Both the position numbers and the translations under genes were made by a program. From positions 1 through 47,077 of the forward strand of contig CACWMK010000016.1 in the NCBI GenBank assembly GCA_902761905.1: DNA of 47,077 nt, written 5' to 3'. Shown one piece after another: positions 27,128 to 35,653 of this stretch (position 1 is its first letter; every line of letters starts with the position of its first letter). The notes beneath the pieces are model-generated. The model did no database searches and was not told the DNA's origin. It saw only the letters and a list, made by a program, of their open reading frames with translations. The stretch is from an uncultured Prevotellaceae bacterium. Lineage in GTDB: Bacteria > Bacteroidota > Bacteroidia > Bacteroidales > Bacteroidaceae.

Positions 27128-28639
27128 ATGAAGATATTTACGAGCTCACAGGTCCATGAATTGGACAAATACACTATAGATAACGAACCCATTAAGTCTA
27201 TCGACCTAATGGAGCGTGCTGCTAAAGCTTTGACTCAAGCTATTACCGACAATTGGAGCAACAATTCGCCCGTAATCATATTTGCGGGACCAGGAAACAA
27301 TGGAGGTGATGCACTGGCTGTGGGCAGAATGCTTATCGACAAGAACTACGATGTGACAGCATACCTTTTTAATATCTCCGACCACCTGTCGGAAGACTGT
27401 ACGGTAAACAAGAAACGCCTCATAGAGAAGCGATCAAAGGCTCTTATCGAGGTTACTCAGGAGTTTGAGCCACCACAGTTGGAAGAGGGCATGCTGGTAA
27501 TCGACGGACTATTTGGTTCTGGACTGAACAAACCTCTTGCTGGCGGATTTGCGTCACTCGTAAAATACATCAACGCTTCGCCTGCTCAGGTGGTTAGCAT
27601 CGATGTCCCATCGGGACTGATGACAGAGGACAACACCTACAACGTAAGGGCTAACATAGTTCGCGCCAATATGACGCTTACCCTACAGTTGCCAAAGCTA
27701 TCGTTCCTGTTCCCTGAGAATCAGCAGTTCATCGGACAGCTTAAGGTGCTTGACATCCGTCTGAGCAAACAGGGAATCGAGAAGATTGACGCCAACTACA
27801 CATTGCTCGAGGAGAACAATGTACGTCCTCGTATACTCAAGCGCGACCCGTTTGCTCATAAAGGCAAGATGGGTAACGCCCTGATAATTGCCGGATGTTA
27901 TGGTATGTGTGGAGCATCTGTTCTGGCCACAAAAGCTTGTTTGAGAGTTGGCGCCGGAAAGGTTACCACCCACACACCAAAGCGCAACAGCACAATACTA
28001 CAGATTAGCGTGCCCGAGGCTATCATACAGTTTGACAAGGAGGAAACGACCTTCTCTGAAGCTGTAGAAACAGAGGATTTCAACGCTTTGGGCATTGGTC
28101 CTGGGCTTGGAACCAGCGAACAGACGGCCATCGCTATCATTGCACAGTTGCGTCGCACTAAGTGTCCCATCGTGGTTGATGCTGATGCAATAAACATCCT
28201 GGCCAATCATCGTGCATGGGTGCAGCAGTTGCCCAAGGGAATAATCATGACTCCCCACCCAAAGGAGTTCGATCGTTTGGAAGGTCCATCTAACGACAGT
28301 TTCGAGCGATTGATGAAAGCCCGCGATCTGGCAGAACGCTTACAGGCTTATATCTTGCTAAAGGGTCATCACACATCTCTCTGCTTGCCCGACGGTCACA
28401 TCATCTTCAACTCTACAGGCAATGCAGGCATGGCCACAGCCGGTAGTGGTGATGTTCTCACAGGTATCATTACAGGATTGCTGGCTCGTGGTTATAATCA
28501 GGAGAATGCCTGCATCGTAGGAATGTATCTACACGGCCTGGCTGGCGACATTGCTGCTCGCGAACTTGGCGAGGAGAGTGTTATAGCAAGCGATTTAATT
28601 CATAATTTGCCTTACGCATTTAAACGTCTTATCGAATGA
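27128..28639 (+). CDS. nnr: Bifunctional NAD(P)H-hydrate epimerase / dehydratase
   Basis: A 503-residue fused metabolite-repair enzyme. The N-terminal NnrE half (about 1-215) epimerises damaged NAD(P)HX; it shows FAGPGNNGGDALAVGRML and the VVSIDVPSG segment. The C-terminal NnrD half (about 225-500) is the ADP-dependent dehydratase, with GIGPGLGT, the VVDADAIN stretch and NAGMATAGSGDVLTGIITGL. The start is set by the promoter at 27113-27120. The stop overlaps the DUF4831 start by 4 bp, so that gene is coupled. Confidence 0.96.
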   Translation: MKIFTSSQVHELDKYTIDNEPIKSIDLMERAAKALTQAITDNWSNNSPVIIFAGPGNNGGDALAVGRMLIDKNYDVTAYLFNISDHLSEDCTVNKKRLIEKRSKALIEVTQEFEPPQLEEGMLVIDGLFGSGLNKPLAGGFASLVKYINASPAQVVSIDVPSGLMTEDNTYNVRANIVRANMTLTLQLPKLSFLFPENQQFIGQLKVLDIRLSKQGIEKIDANYTLLEENNVRPRILKRDPFAHKGKMGNALIIAGCYGMCGASVLATKACLRVGAGKVTTHTPKRNSTILQISVPEAIIQFDKEETTFSEAVETEDFNALGIGPGLGTSEQTAIAIIAQLRRTKCPIVVDADAINILANHRAWVQQLPKGIIMTPHPKEFDRLEGPSNDSFERLMKARDLAERLQAYILLKGHHTSLCLPDGHIIFNSTGNAGMATAGSGDVLTGIITGLLARGYNQENACIVGMYLHGLAGDIAARELGEESVIASDLIHNLPYAFKRLIE

Positions 28640-29730
28640 GAAGATTTTCAACTCTAATTATAGCCTTAGTATTAGGCGCAACTGGTGCGCTGGCTCAGAC
28701 AGTCATCAGTCAGTATAAGCCAGGAGTAACCAGCGAGGGAGCAGTTTACTATCTCCCAAAGACAGCTATACGCATAACTATACAGGTAGAGAAAACCACA
28801 TATACCCCTGGAGAGTTTTGCAAGTATTCAGAGAAATATCTTAGAATAAAGGATGTGTCTTCAGTTGCATCCACAAGATATCGACTGATATCTGTACGTC
28901 AGGAACCATTTGCTGTGGCCGACACCTCAAAGTGCTATGCAGTAAAGTACGACTCAAGGACATCTGCCTGCAATGTAAGACTGTCCGACGATGGAATCCT
29001 GCTGGCCATCAACGAGAATATCAAGCCTCAAGCTACTGCCAAGGTGCAGGCTGCTCCGAAAGTGGCTAAAACAGTCATCAACCCTCGCAAGTATATGAGC
29101 GAGGAGATACTCTCGGCTGGTAGTACATCAAAGATGGCCGAACTCACAGCTCAGGAGATATACGAGATACGTGAGAGTCGTGGTATGCTGGCCAAAGGTC
29201 AGGCCGACTTTATGCCTAAGGACGGCGAGCAACTCAAACTTATGCTCCAGGAGCTGGCCACTCAGGACCAGGCCCTTACAAGCATGTTCACTGGCGTAAC
29301 ACTGAGCGACACTACCATCCACACCTTTACATACGTAACCGACAAGCCCGTAAAGCGCGATGTATTGTTCCGTTTCTCATCAGATTATGGACTTGTTGAT
29401 AACGACGATCTGTCAGGTACACCTTATTATATATATATAGAGGACCTGAAAACGGTGCCCGAACCTGCACCTGCCGAACCAAAGAAAGGATTAAAGCTAC
29501 TGATAAAACCACAGCTTTCGGGCGTCTACGTAAATGTCCCTGGCAAGATGCGCTCAACAATTGCTGATGCCAAGGCACAGATTGTAGCCAATGAGTTCCC
29601 TGCCGGACAGTTCGGAAATGTAGAACTGCTTAGCGGAGCGTTGTTCAACAAGAAATACACCACACACCTACTACTCCACCCCCTTACAGGAGCAGTAGAC
29701 AAGCTTGAAGCTGAACAACCCAAGAAATAA
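28636..29730 (+). CDS. DUF4831 family exported protein
   Basis: A 364-residue exported protein that I recognise as DUF4831, found in Bacteroidota. The signal peptide ends GALA-QTVIS, placing a Gln at the mature N-terminus. The body is beta-rich with TAIRITIQVEKTTYTPGEFCKYSEKYL near the N-terminus. No catalytic motif is visible. It overlaps nnr by ATGA and ends tail-to-tail with the glutaminyl cyclase with a 3-bp gap, leaving no room for a terminator between them. Function is unknown. Confidence 0.85.
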   Translation: MRRFSTLIIALVLGATGALAQTVISQYKPGVTSEGAVYYLPKTAIRITIQVEKTTYTPGEFCKYSEKYLRIKDVSSVASTRYRLISVRQEPFAVADTSKCYAVKYDSRTSACNVRLSDDGILLAINENIKPQATAKVQAAPKVAKTVINPRKYMSEEILSAGSTSKMAELTAQEIYEIRESRGMLAKGQADFMPKDGEQLKLMLQELATQDQALTSMFTGVTLSDTTIHTFTYVTDKPVKRDVLFRFSSDYGLVDNDDLSGTPYYIYIEDLKTVPEPAPAEPKKGLKLLIKPQLSGVYVNVPGKMRSTIADAKAQIVANEFPAGQFGNVELLSGALFNKKYTTHLLLHPLTGAVDKLEAEQPKK

Positions 29731-29733
29731 GAT

Positions 29734-30723
29734 TTACTTCTCAGAGAATATCACCTGGATAAGAGTCTGCCCTACAGCTTGTAGGGTATTCTTATCTAAG
29801 TGTGCCATATCATCGTTGACGGTATGCCAAGTTGGTCCGAAACCACTCTGTTCGCAATTCGGATAATAAGGGATGATATCGATGGTAGGAATCTTGGCCT
29901 TGGTGTTCACAGGCAGATGGTCGTCGGTTATACCAGGACCAAGCTGTGTGGGGAACATACTTCCATATCCCACCACCTGAGCTGCACGCCAAACCTTGTC
30001 AACAACACTGTTGGCATATTGCACAGACATACCCTCCTTATAGAACTGAGCTCCTTGGCCTCCTACCATATCGAGCAGGATACCAAAACGGGCCTTATAC
30101 CCTTTCTTATGCAGATTGGCCGACCAATACTGGGCGCCAAGAGCCCATGAATCACCATTATAATCGCTTTCACTCCACTGAGGCACGCCCCAGTCTTCAG
30201 CATCGAAACAGATAAAGTCTACACCAAGTCGCAGAGTGTCTGCCGAAAGCAGTCTAGCTATCTCGAGCATCACGCCTACACCCGATGCACCATCGTTAGC
30301 AGCCATCACAGGAGTCTTCCAGTTTGCCTCGTCAGGGTCATTATCTGCCCAAGGACGACTATCCCAGTGAGCACAGAGCAATATGCGGTCTTTTAGCTCT
30401 GGATGATAGCTTGCAATGATATTGGTACTGTTAAGCGATGTACCATCGTAGCCTTTAAGTACAGCCTTCTGCTGCACAACCTCCATCCCAAAGCCCTTGA
30501 ACTTATTAACAATCCACTGTTCACAATCATCATGAGCCTTACTATTCATGGTTCTTGGACCAAAGTCGCACTGACTCTGGCAATACTGATAGGCACTATC
30601 AGCACAGAACACAGGACCAACAGGCTGCAACGAAGCCGACTCACCAGAAGTCTGCTTTCGAAGATTTCCACAACTAGTTACTAAAAGTACAAGGGTTAAA
30701 ACCGCAACTATATTCTTGTTCAT
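29734..30723 (-). CDS. Glutaminyl-peptide cyclotransferase (M28-like lipoprotein)
   Basis: A 329-residue lipoprotein (lipobox VTSC, Cys18) of the M28 zinc fold. I call it a type II glutaminyl cyclase rather than an aminopeptidase because its blocks match the Porphyromonas/Prevotella cyclase I know: NIIASYHPE, CAHWDSRPWADND (His119/Asp121), NDGASGVGVMLEIARLL (Asp144), DFICFDAEDWG (Asp174, Glu176), GILLDMVG, TDDHLPV and GPTWHTVNDD (His300). It converts an N-terminal Gln of exported proteins to pyroglutamate. An upstream in-frame Met at 30780 would overlap the C26-M19 gene; Met at 30723 begins the signal peptide 2 bp after that gene's stop. Last gene of the Lrp-linked operon. Confidence 0.85.
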   Translation of the reverse strand: MNKNIVAVLTLVLLVTSCGNLRKQTSGESASLQPVGPVFCADSAYQYCQSQCDFGPRTMNSKAHDDCEQWIVNKFKGFGMEVVQQKAVLKGYDGTSLNSTNIIASYHPELKDRILLCAHWDSRPWADNDPDEANWKTPVMAANDGASGVGVMLEIARLLSADTLRLGVDFICFDAEDWGVPQWSESDYNGDSWALGAQYWSANLHKKGYKARFGILLDMVGGQGAQFYKEGMSVQYANSVVDKVWRAAQVVGYGSMFPTQLGPGITDDHLPVNTKAKIPTIDIIPYYPNCEQSGFGPTWHTVNDDMAHLDKNTLQAVGQTLIQVIFSEK

Positions 30724-30725
30724 TT

Positions 30726-32441
30726 TTACTTTCTTACCTTTTGGCATTCTTCCATCACACGCAGGAAGTTGCCTCCCCATATCTTCTGGATATCGTGCTC
30801 ACTGAATCTGCGAGCCAGCAATCTGCGAGTGAAATTAATCAGTTCCGACGAATTGGCCAGGCCTCTCACACCTCCGTCGCCATCGAAATCAGTTCCAAGT
30901 CCTACATGGTCGATGCCCATCACATCGATAGCATGTTCCAGGTGAGCTATCACATCGTTGATGGTTGCCTCACCATCCTTCTTCAGGAATCCATGATAGA
31001 TGGTGGTTTGAGCCACACCACCCTTCTTAGCGAGGGCACACATCTGATCGTCAGTAAGATTACGTGGGTGATCGCAGAGAGCACGGGCCGAAGAGTGGCT
31101 GCATACTATAGGCATATTGCTAATCTCCAATGCCTGATAGAAACTCTCTTCACCAGCATGACTCATATCTACCAATACCCCCAGGCGATTCATCTCCTTG
31201 ATAACCTTCTCGCCAAACTCGCTCACACCATGGTGAGTGTGCTGAGTCTTCGAGGCCGAATCGCAGATGTCGTTATCACCATTATGACACAAGGTCATAT
31301 AAACTATACCTCTATCTACAAAGTGCTGCAGATTCTCAAGTTTTCCATCGATAGCAATACCGTTCTCGATACCAAGCATAATGCTCTTCAGGCCCTGATG
31401 CTTGTTCATCCACAGGTCTTGAGGAGTGCTGGCTATACGGATGTAATCGCTATTCTGACTTACGATTACCTCTATCTTATCAAAGATGTTATCTGCAAAA
31501 CCCCTTGGATTCTCAGTAGGTTGTGGCAGATAGGCCACCATGATGGTAGCATCCTGTCGGCCTTCAGTCATCTTATGCAGATCGACCAGTATCTTTGGAT
31601 CGCGATGGTCAAAGTGGATTCCCTGAGGGAAGAACATCGGCGTATCGCAATGAGTGTCGAGAGTCAGCACCCTGTCGTGGGTATTATGAGCCTCGCGATA
31701 GCTCTTAGCCTCGCCAACCAGCCACTTGAATAATGGCAGACCATCTTCCATACACTCTGGATGCCACTGCACACCAAGTATCGACTTGAACTCAGTACTC
31801 TCCATAGCCTCCACTATACCATCAGCCGACTTGGCAACAATTCTGAACTTGTCGCCTCCATCGGCCACTGCCTGGTGATGGAAAGAGTTTACCATCTGTT
31901 TCTCGCTGCCGTACAGACCATATAGTATAGAGTTTTCCTCTATGATTACGCTATGAGTAGCCTCCGAACGATCAGCATCCTGCGAGTGCTTTACAGTAGC
32001 CACATCGCTAATATCCTGACTGACCTTACCTCCCAAAGCGGCAGCCAGAGTCTGGATCCCCCTGCAGATGCCCAACATAGGTATCTGGCGATTATAAGCC
32101 AGACGGGCTATCAGCAATTCTGGAAGATCTCGCTCCTGATTGATGCCGTGAAGCTTTGTCGAAGGCTCTTCGCCAACCCAAAGCGGATTGATATCAGCAC
32201 CACCACTCAGTATCAGGGCGTCAATATGTTCCAGGGTATTGATAATCACATGCTTATCAGCCACAGGAGGTATCACCACAGGCACACCACCTGCCTCTAC
32301 CACCGACTGATAATAGCCACGACCCAACTTGCAGGTAAGGTCCTCATAATTACCAGTTATACCGATAACAGGACGCTTGTCTGCCTCTGGGTAGTGAGCA
32401 TAGACATCATTCAGATGCGACTGAAGGTCAAATCTGCTCAT
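30726..32441 (-). CDS. Fusion of C26 gamma-glutamyl hydrolase-like and M19 dipeptidase domains
   Basis: A 571-residue fusion without a signal peptide. Residues about 22-245 form a class I glutamine-amidotransferase-like domain (C26, PuuD-type) with nucleophile Cys126 in GICRGIQ and His227/Glu229 in QWHPE. Residues about 257-570 form an M19 membrane/renal dipeptidase domain with every metal-site marker in place: His264 and Asp266 (DTHCDT), Glu359 (GIENG), His428 (VDMSH), His449 (CSHSS), and Asp518 (GTDFDG). The obvious model is stepwise breakdown of gamma-glutamyl peptides: hydrolysis of the gamma bond, then cleavage of the released dipeptide. It overlaps the Lrp regulator by 4 bp and abuts the glutaminyl cyclase. 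Substrate is inferred. Confidence 0.9.
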   Translation of the reverse strand: MSRFDLQSHLNDVYAHYPEADKRPVIGITGNYEDLTCKLGRGYYQSVVEAGGVPVVIPPVADKHVIINTLEHIDALILSGGADINPLWVGEEPSTKLHGINQERDLPELLIARLAYNRQIPMLGICRGIQTLAAALGGKVSQDISDVATVKHSQDADRSEATHSVIIEENSILYGLYGSEKQMVNSFHHQAVADGGDKFRIVAKSADGIVEAMESTEFKSILGVQWHPECMEDGLPLFKWLVGEAKSYREAHNTHDRVLTLDTHCDTPMFFPQGIHFDHRDPKILVDLHKMTEGRQDATIMVAYLPQPTENPRGFADNIFDKIEVIVSQNSDYIRIASTPQDLWMNKHQGLKSIMLGIENGIAIDGKLENLQHFVDRGIVYMTLCHNGDNDICDSASKTQHTHHGVSEFGEKVIKEMNRLGVLVDMSHAGEESFYQALEISNMPIVCSHSSARALCDHPRNLTDDQMCALAKKGGVAQTTIYHGFLKKDGEATINDVIAHLEHAIDVMGIDHVGLGTDFDGDGGVRGLANSSELINFTRRLLARRFSEHDIQKIWGGNFLRVMEECQKVRK

Positions 32442-32917
32442 AGTTTCTTATCATCTTCGTCGAGCACAATGGGTATCTCACGCTTCAGACTCTGCTCAAG
32501 CGAGATGAGTGTCTCTGTGGCTACAACTCCAGGAGTACCCTGCAGTTTACCATTCAGCAGATCCATCAGCTGCTCATTGTCTCTGGCATAAAGCTTTACC
32601 AACATCGTATAAGGACCAGTGGTAAAGTGGCACTCTACCACCTCAGGTATGTGTTTCAGACGTTCTACTACTTCTTTATACATCGAACCTTTCTCAAGGT
32701 TAATGCCTACATAGGTACAGGTAGAATAGCCTAGGCTTTTAGGGTTAACATCAAAACCACTACCAGTGATGACATCAGCATCGATAAGGTGCTGAACGCG
32801 CTGATGAATAGCGGCTCTCGATACATTACACTCTGCAGCGACATCCTTGAAAGGAATACGCGCATTCTTGGAAAGAATACTCAGAATCTTCTTGTCCAAA
32901 AAATCAATTTTCTCCAT
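32438..32917 (-). CDS. Lrp/AsnC family transcriptional regulator
   Basis: A 159-residue regulator: an N-terminal winged helix-turn-helix (about 5-60; LDKKILSILSKNARIPFKDV, then VSRAAIHQRVQHL) and a C-terminal RAM ligand-binding domain (about 70-145, VVECHFTTGPYTMLVKLYA). Such proteins sense amino acids and form multimers on DNA. It is the first gene of an operon with the C26-M19 fusion and the glutaminyl cyclase, so it probably controls them and itself in response to an amino acid. The short tail after the RAM domain is acidic and lysine-rich. Confidence 0.94.
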   Translation of the reverse strand: MEKIDFLDKKILSILSKNARIPFKDVAAECNVSRAAIHQRVQHLIDADVITGSGFDVNPKSLGYSTCTYVGINLEKGSMYKEVVERLKHIPEVVECHFTTGPYTMLVKLYARDNEQLMDLLNGKLQGTPGVVATETLISLEQSLKREIPIVLDEDDKKL

Positions 32918-32946
32918 TAATTTCCCTTTTGGTTACATTTTGTTAG

Positions 32947-32977
32947 CAAAAGTAAGCAAATTAATTGAATAACGCAA
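32947..32977 (-). promoter_or_regulatory. Promoter of the Lrp / C26-M19 / glutaminyl cyclase operon
   Basis: Minus-strand TTG (32975-32977), a 20-bp spacer and TACTTTTG (32947-32954). The ATG is 30 bp downstream. It sits just behind the terminator of the FKBP operon. Confidence 0.7.
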
Positions 32978-32987
32978 CTTTTTTGGA

Positions 32988-33026
32988 GAAAAAATAAAAA
33001 AAGTGTGCCACTTTTGTGACACACTT
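32988..33026 (-). terminator. Terminator of the three-gene FKBP operon
   Basis: On the minus strand a stem AAGTGTGTCAC / GTGGCACACTT (one mismatched or G-U position) with an AAAA loop is followed by TTTTTTATTTTTT. It lies 15 bp past the last FKBP stop codon. Confidence 0.88.
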
Positions 33027-33040
33027 GCTTATTTCTGTGA

Positions 33041-34000
33041 TTATTTCTTTGATTTTTTCTTAGTTTTCACGCTTTTTGCAGGAGCAGGTTTGTCGTCAAC
33101 TATTCCTACAAGCTCGATATCGAAAATCAAAGCGCTGTAAGGCTTGATCTGGCCTGCATCACGACTGCCGTAAGCCAGTTCGAATGGTATATAAACCTGC
33201 CACTTCGAACCGACAGGCATCATAGTCAGTGCCTCAGTCCAACCCTTAATTACATCTGTAGGACGGAACTCTGTCGGCTCGTCGCCATGCTTTCTTGAAG
33301 CGTCGAACACTGTTCCATCAATCAAGCGTCCCTCGTAGTGCACCTTAACCTTATCGCTGGTTGTAGGCACTGCACCAGTACCCTGGGTCAGCACCTTGTA
33401 CTGAAGTCCGCTAGGCAGTGTAATCACGCCATCCTTCTTGGCATTCTCAGCCAGGAACTTTCTACCTGCATCGCGATTAGGACCATACATGCGCTCTTCC
33501 TTCTCAGCATGGACAGCATCCATCTTAGCCTTAAAGGATTTTTCTGCATCGTTAACCTTGAAGAAGGTTGTATCCTGCATCAGAGCATCAGCGAAACCCT
33601 TGAAGAATGCATTTAAAACTATAGAATCGGGTGTACCCTCAAGTTCGTTCTTTACACCAGGCAGCATGCGGTCAACCAACTGCTGAGCAATCTGTATACC
33701 CATCAAATAAGCCTTCTGCTTGGGATCATCCAGATTCTTTGATACTGTCTCGTTGAATCCATTCACAAAGTCGGCCATATATGCAGTATCCACCTTCTGC
33801 TGGAGCAGATAGTTTACCAGACCGATAGTGCTACTCATACCTGCAGTATAGCTGATAGAGTCTGAGCTGGTAGCCAACTTGAAAGCCTCAACTACTGGGG
33901 CCTCCTCTTTAACTACCACCTTCTTTTTCTTGGCAGCGTCAACTGTAGATAAAGAAGCACCCGCCACGAGGGCGAGTGCAATTATAAGAGACTTTTTCAT
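33041..34000 (-). CDS. FKBP-type peptidyl-prolyl isomerase, periplasmic
   Basis: A 319-residue FKBP of the FkpA/Mip type. A Sec signal peptide (about 1-22, VDA-AKKKK) lacks a lipobox, so a soluble periplasmic protein is expected. A helical dimerisation region follows (about 45-185), then the catalytic FKBP domain (about 200-300) with VHYEGRLIDGTVFDAS, VIKGWTEALTMMPVGSKW and ELAYGSRDAG. The ends are lysine-rich: KKKKVVVKE after the signal and KKKSKK at the C-terminus. Its start codon abuts the stop of the preceding lipoprotein FKBP. Third and last gene of the FKBP operon. Confidence 0.93.
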   Translation of the reverse strand: MKKSLIIALALVAGASLSTVDAAKKKKVVVKEEAPVVEAFKLATSSDSISYTAGMSSTIGLVNYLLQQKVDTAYMADFVNGFNETVSKNLDDPKQKAYLMGIQIAQQLVDRMLPGVKNELEGTPDSIVLNAFFKGFADALMQDTTFFKVNDAEKSFKAKMDAVHAEKEERMYGPNRDAGRKFLAENAKKDGVITLPSGLQYKVLTQGTGAVPTTSDKVKVHYEGRLIDGTVFDASRKHGDEPTEFRPTDVIKGWTEALTMMPVGSKWQVYIPFELAYGSRDAGQIKPYSALIFDIELVGIVDDKPAPAKSVKTKKKSKK

Positions 34001-34882
34001 TTACTTCTTCTTAGGATTAACCTCGATCAGTTCGATCTTGAAGATCAGAGCTGAGAAAGGATCGATGTTACGCTGAGCACGCTCGCCATAAGCCAACTCC
34101 TGTGGAATGTAAACCTCCCATACAGAACCAGCAGGCATGTGTGTGAGAGCCTCAGTCCAACCCTTGATTACCTGGTTAGCACGGAATGTAGCAGCCTCGC
34201 CACGCTTGTAAGAGCTATCGAAGATAGTATCGTTGATAAGACGACCCTCGTAGTTAACCTTTACCAGTGAGGTGTCAGATGGGATAGCACCTGTACCCTC
34301 CTTGATAACCTTGTACTGTACACCGCTAGGCAGAGTCTTCACACCGTCCTTCTTAGCGTTGGCAGCAAGGAACTTCTCACCAGCCTCCTTGTTAGGACCG
34401 TATGTCTTAACCAGCTCCTTAGCCTTGATGCTCTGAATCAGGCGCTGAGCAACCTCCTGAGCAGAGTCGGGAGTCATCAGGCCCTTCTTGCCAGTAGTAC
34501 CGCTGATGAATCCAGCGAGGAAGTTCTTCAGTGAGATAGTCTTTGTAGAGTCATCGCCGAATACCTCGTGGTTGATACCCTTAACCATACGGTTAGCAAT
34601 CTGCTGACCAATCTGGATACCAGCATAGTAAGCGGCCTTCTTCTTGTTGTCGCCAGCATTGGCACCCTCGTTAAGACCCTTGATAAACTCAGCCATGTAA
34701 GCAGTATCAACATCGAGACTACCTACGAGATACTCCTTCAGACCCTGAGTCTGAGCCATACCGATAGCGTAGCTCATGGTGTCTACGTCGGTCTTCAGAT
34801 TGGCTTTTGGGCCCTGATTGCCACATGCGGTGAAACCTGCAGCGGCGATAGCCAGAACGGCTACAATTGAAATCTTTTTCAT
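34001..34882 (-). CDS. FKBP-type peptidyl-prolyl isomerase, lipoprotein
   Basis: A 293-residue FkpA/Mip-type FKBP with a lipobox (GFTAC, Cys20). A helical N-terminal domain (about 30-170) contains the family mark YAIGMAQTQGLKEYL. The FKBP domain (about 185-285) has VNYEGRLINDTIFDSS, VIKGWTEALTHMPAGSVW and QELAYGERAQRNIDPFSALIF. It probably helps fold envelope proteins while anchored to a membrane. It lies 17 bp after the cytoplasmic FKBP gene and abuts the periplasmic one. Confidence 0.94.
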   Translation of the reverse strand: MKKISIVAVLAIAAAGFTACGNQGPKANLKTDVDTMSYAIGMAQTQGLKEYLVGSLDVDTAYMAEFIKGLNEGANAGDNKKKAAYYAGIQIGQQIANRMVKGINHEVFGDDSTKTISLKNFLAGFISGTTGKKGLMTPDSAQEVAQRLIQSIKAKELVKTYGPNKEAGEKFLAANAKKDGVKTLPSGVQYKVIKEGTGAIPSDTSLVKVNYEGRLINDTIFDSSYKRGEAATFRANQVIKGWTEALTHMPAGSVWEVYIPQELAYGERAQRNIDPFSALIFKIELIEVNPKKK

Positions 34883-34899
34883 TGCTTTCTGTTATTTTT

Positions 34900-35505
34900 T
34901 TAAACTACTTGTATTAACTCTACGTCGAAGATCAGAGCTGCGAATGGTGGGATAGATGCTCCTGCGCCACCCTCGCCATAAGCCAGACGGTAAGGGATGA
35001 AGAAACGATACTTGGCACCCTCCTGCATCAGCTGCAGTCCCTCTGTCCAACCAGCGATAACCTGCTGGAGTGGGAATGTAGCTGGCTCGCCACGCTGATA
35101 TGAGCTGTCGAATACGGTTCCGTCGATAAGTGTACCCTCGTAGTGGCACATTACGGTATCCTTGGCAGATGGCTTCTTACCATTACCCTCCTTCAGAACC
35201 TGATACTGCAGTCCGCTAGGCAGTGTTACCACCTCGGCCTTCTTACCATTCTCGGCCAGGAACTTCTCGCCTGCCTCCTTATGTGCCTTTCCCTTCTCGG
35301 CACGCTCAGCCTGGAGCTTCTGCTCCTGCTTCTGGAAATAATCCTGTACAATTGTCTGAGCCTCGCGGTGTGAAACCTTCAGCTCGTTGCCCTTCAACAC
35401 GTCGTTGATGGCCTGTGCAAAATCCTCGGCACTGATGTTCTCAGCACCCATCTGAGCCAACTGCTGACCGATGCCCAGACCTAAAGCATAACTTAATTTA
35501 TCCAT
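34900..35505 (-). CDS. FKBP-type peptidyl-prolyl isomerase, cytoplasmic
   Basis: A 201-residue FKBP with no signal peptide: it starts directly with the dimerisation helix MDKLSYALGLGIGQQLAQ, like FklB. A long charged helix (about 65-85) leads to the FKBP domain (about 105-200) with CHYEGTLIDGTVFDSS, VIAGWTEGLQLMQEGAKY and RLAYGEGGAGASIPPFAALIFDVEL. First gene of the FKBP operon; its -7 element lies about 43 bp upstream. Confidence 0.93.
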   Translation of the reverse strand: MDKLSYALGLGIGQQLAQMGAENISAEDFAQAINDVLKGNELKVSHREAQTIVQDYFQKQEQKLQAERAEKGKAHKEAGEKFLAENGKKAEVVTLPSGLQYQVLKEGNGKKPSAKDTVMCHYEGTLIDGTVFDSSYQRGEPATFPLQQVIAGWTEGLQLMQEGAKYRFFIPYRLAYGEGGAGASIPPFAALIFDVELIQVV

Positions 35506-35547
35506 TTTCTATTTATTAATAATGTGTAATCTTCTAAAAATCGGCTG

Positions 35548-35580
35548 CAAAGGTACACTTTTTTTCTCATTTCGATGCAA
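35548..35580 (-). promoter_or_regulatory. Promoter of the FKBP operon
   Basis: Minus-strand TACCTTTG at 35548-35555; a TTG lies at 35578-35580, 22 bp away, slightly longer than usual. It is back to back with the sirtuin promoter. Confidence 0.6.
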
Positions 35581-35619
35581 TAAAATTGCTAAATTTTCTT
35601 TTTAATTGCAGAAAAATTG

Positions 35620-35627
35620 TATTTTTG
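35620..35627 (+). promoter_or_regulatory. -7 element of the sirtuin gene
   Basis: TATTTTTG, 26 bp before the ATG at 35654. No TTG at the ideal -33 distance. Confidence 0.5.
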
Positions 35628-35653
35628 CAGCATCAAATTAAAAAATTGTTCGT

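Noticed and set aside
29734-30723. M28 aminopeptidase as the function
   Set aside because: Motif blocks and length match bacterial type II glutaminyl cyclases better than two-zinc aminopeptidases.
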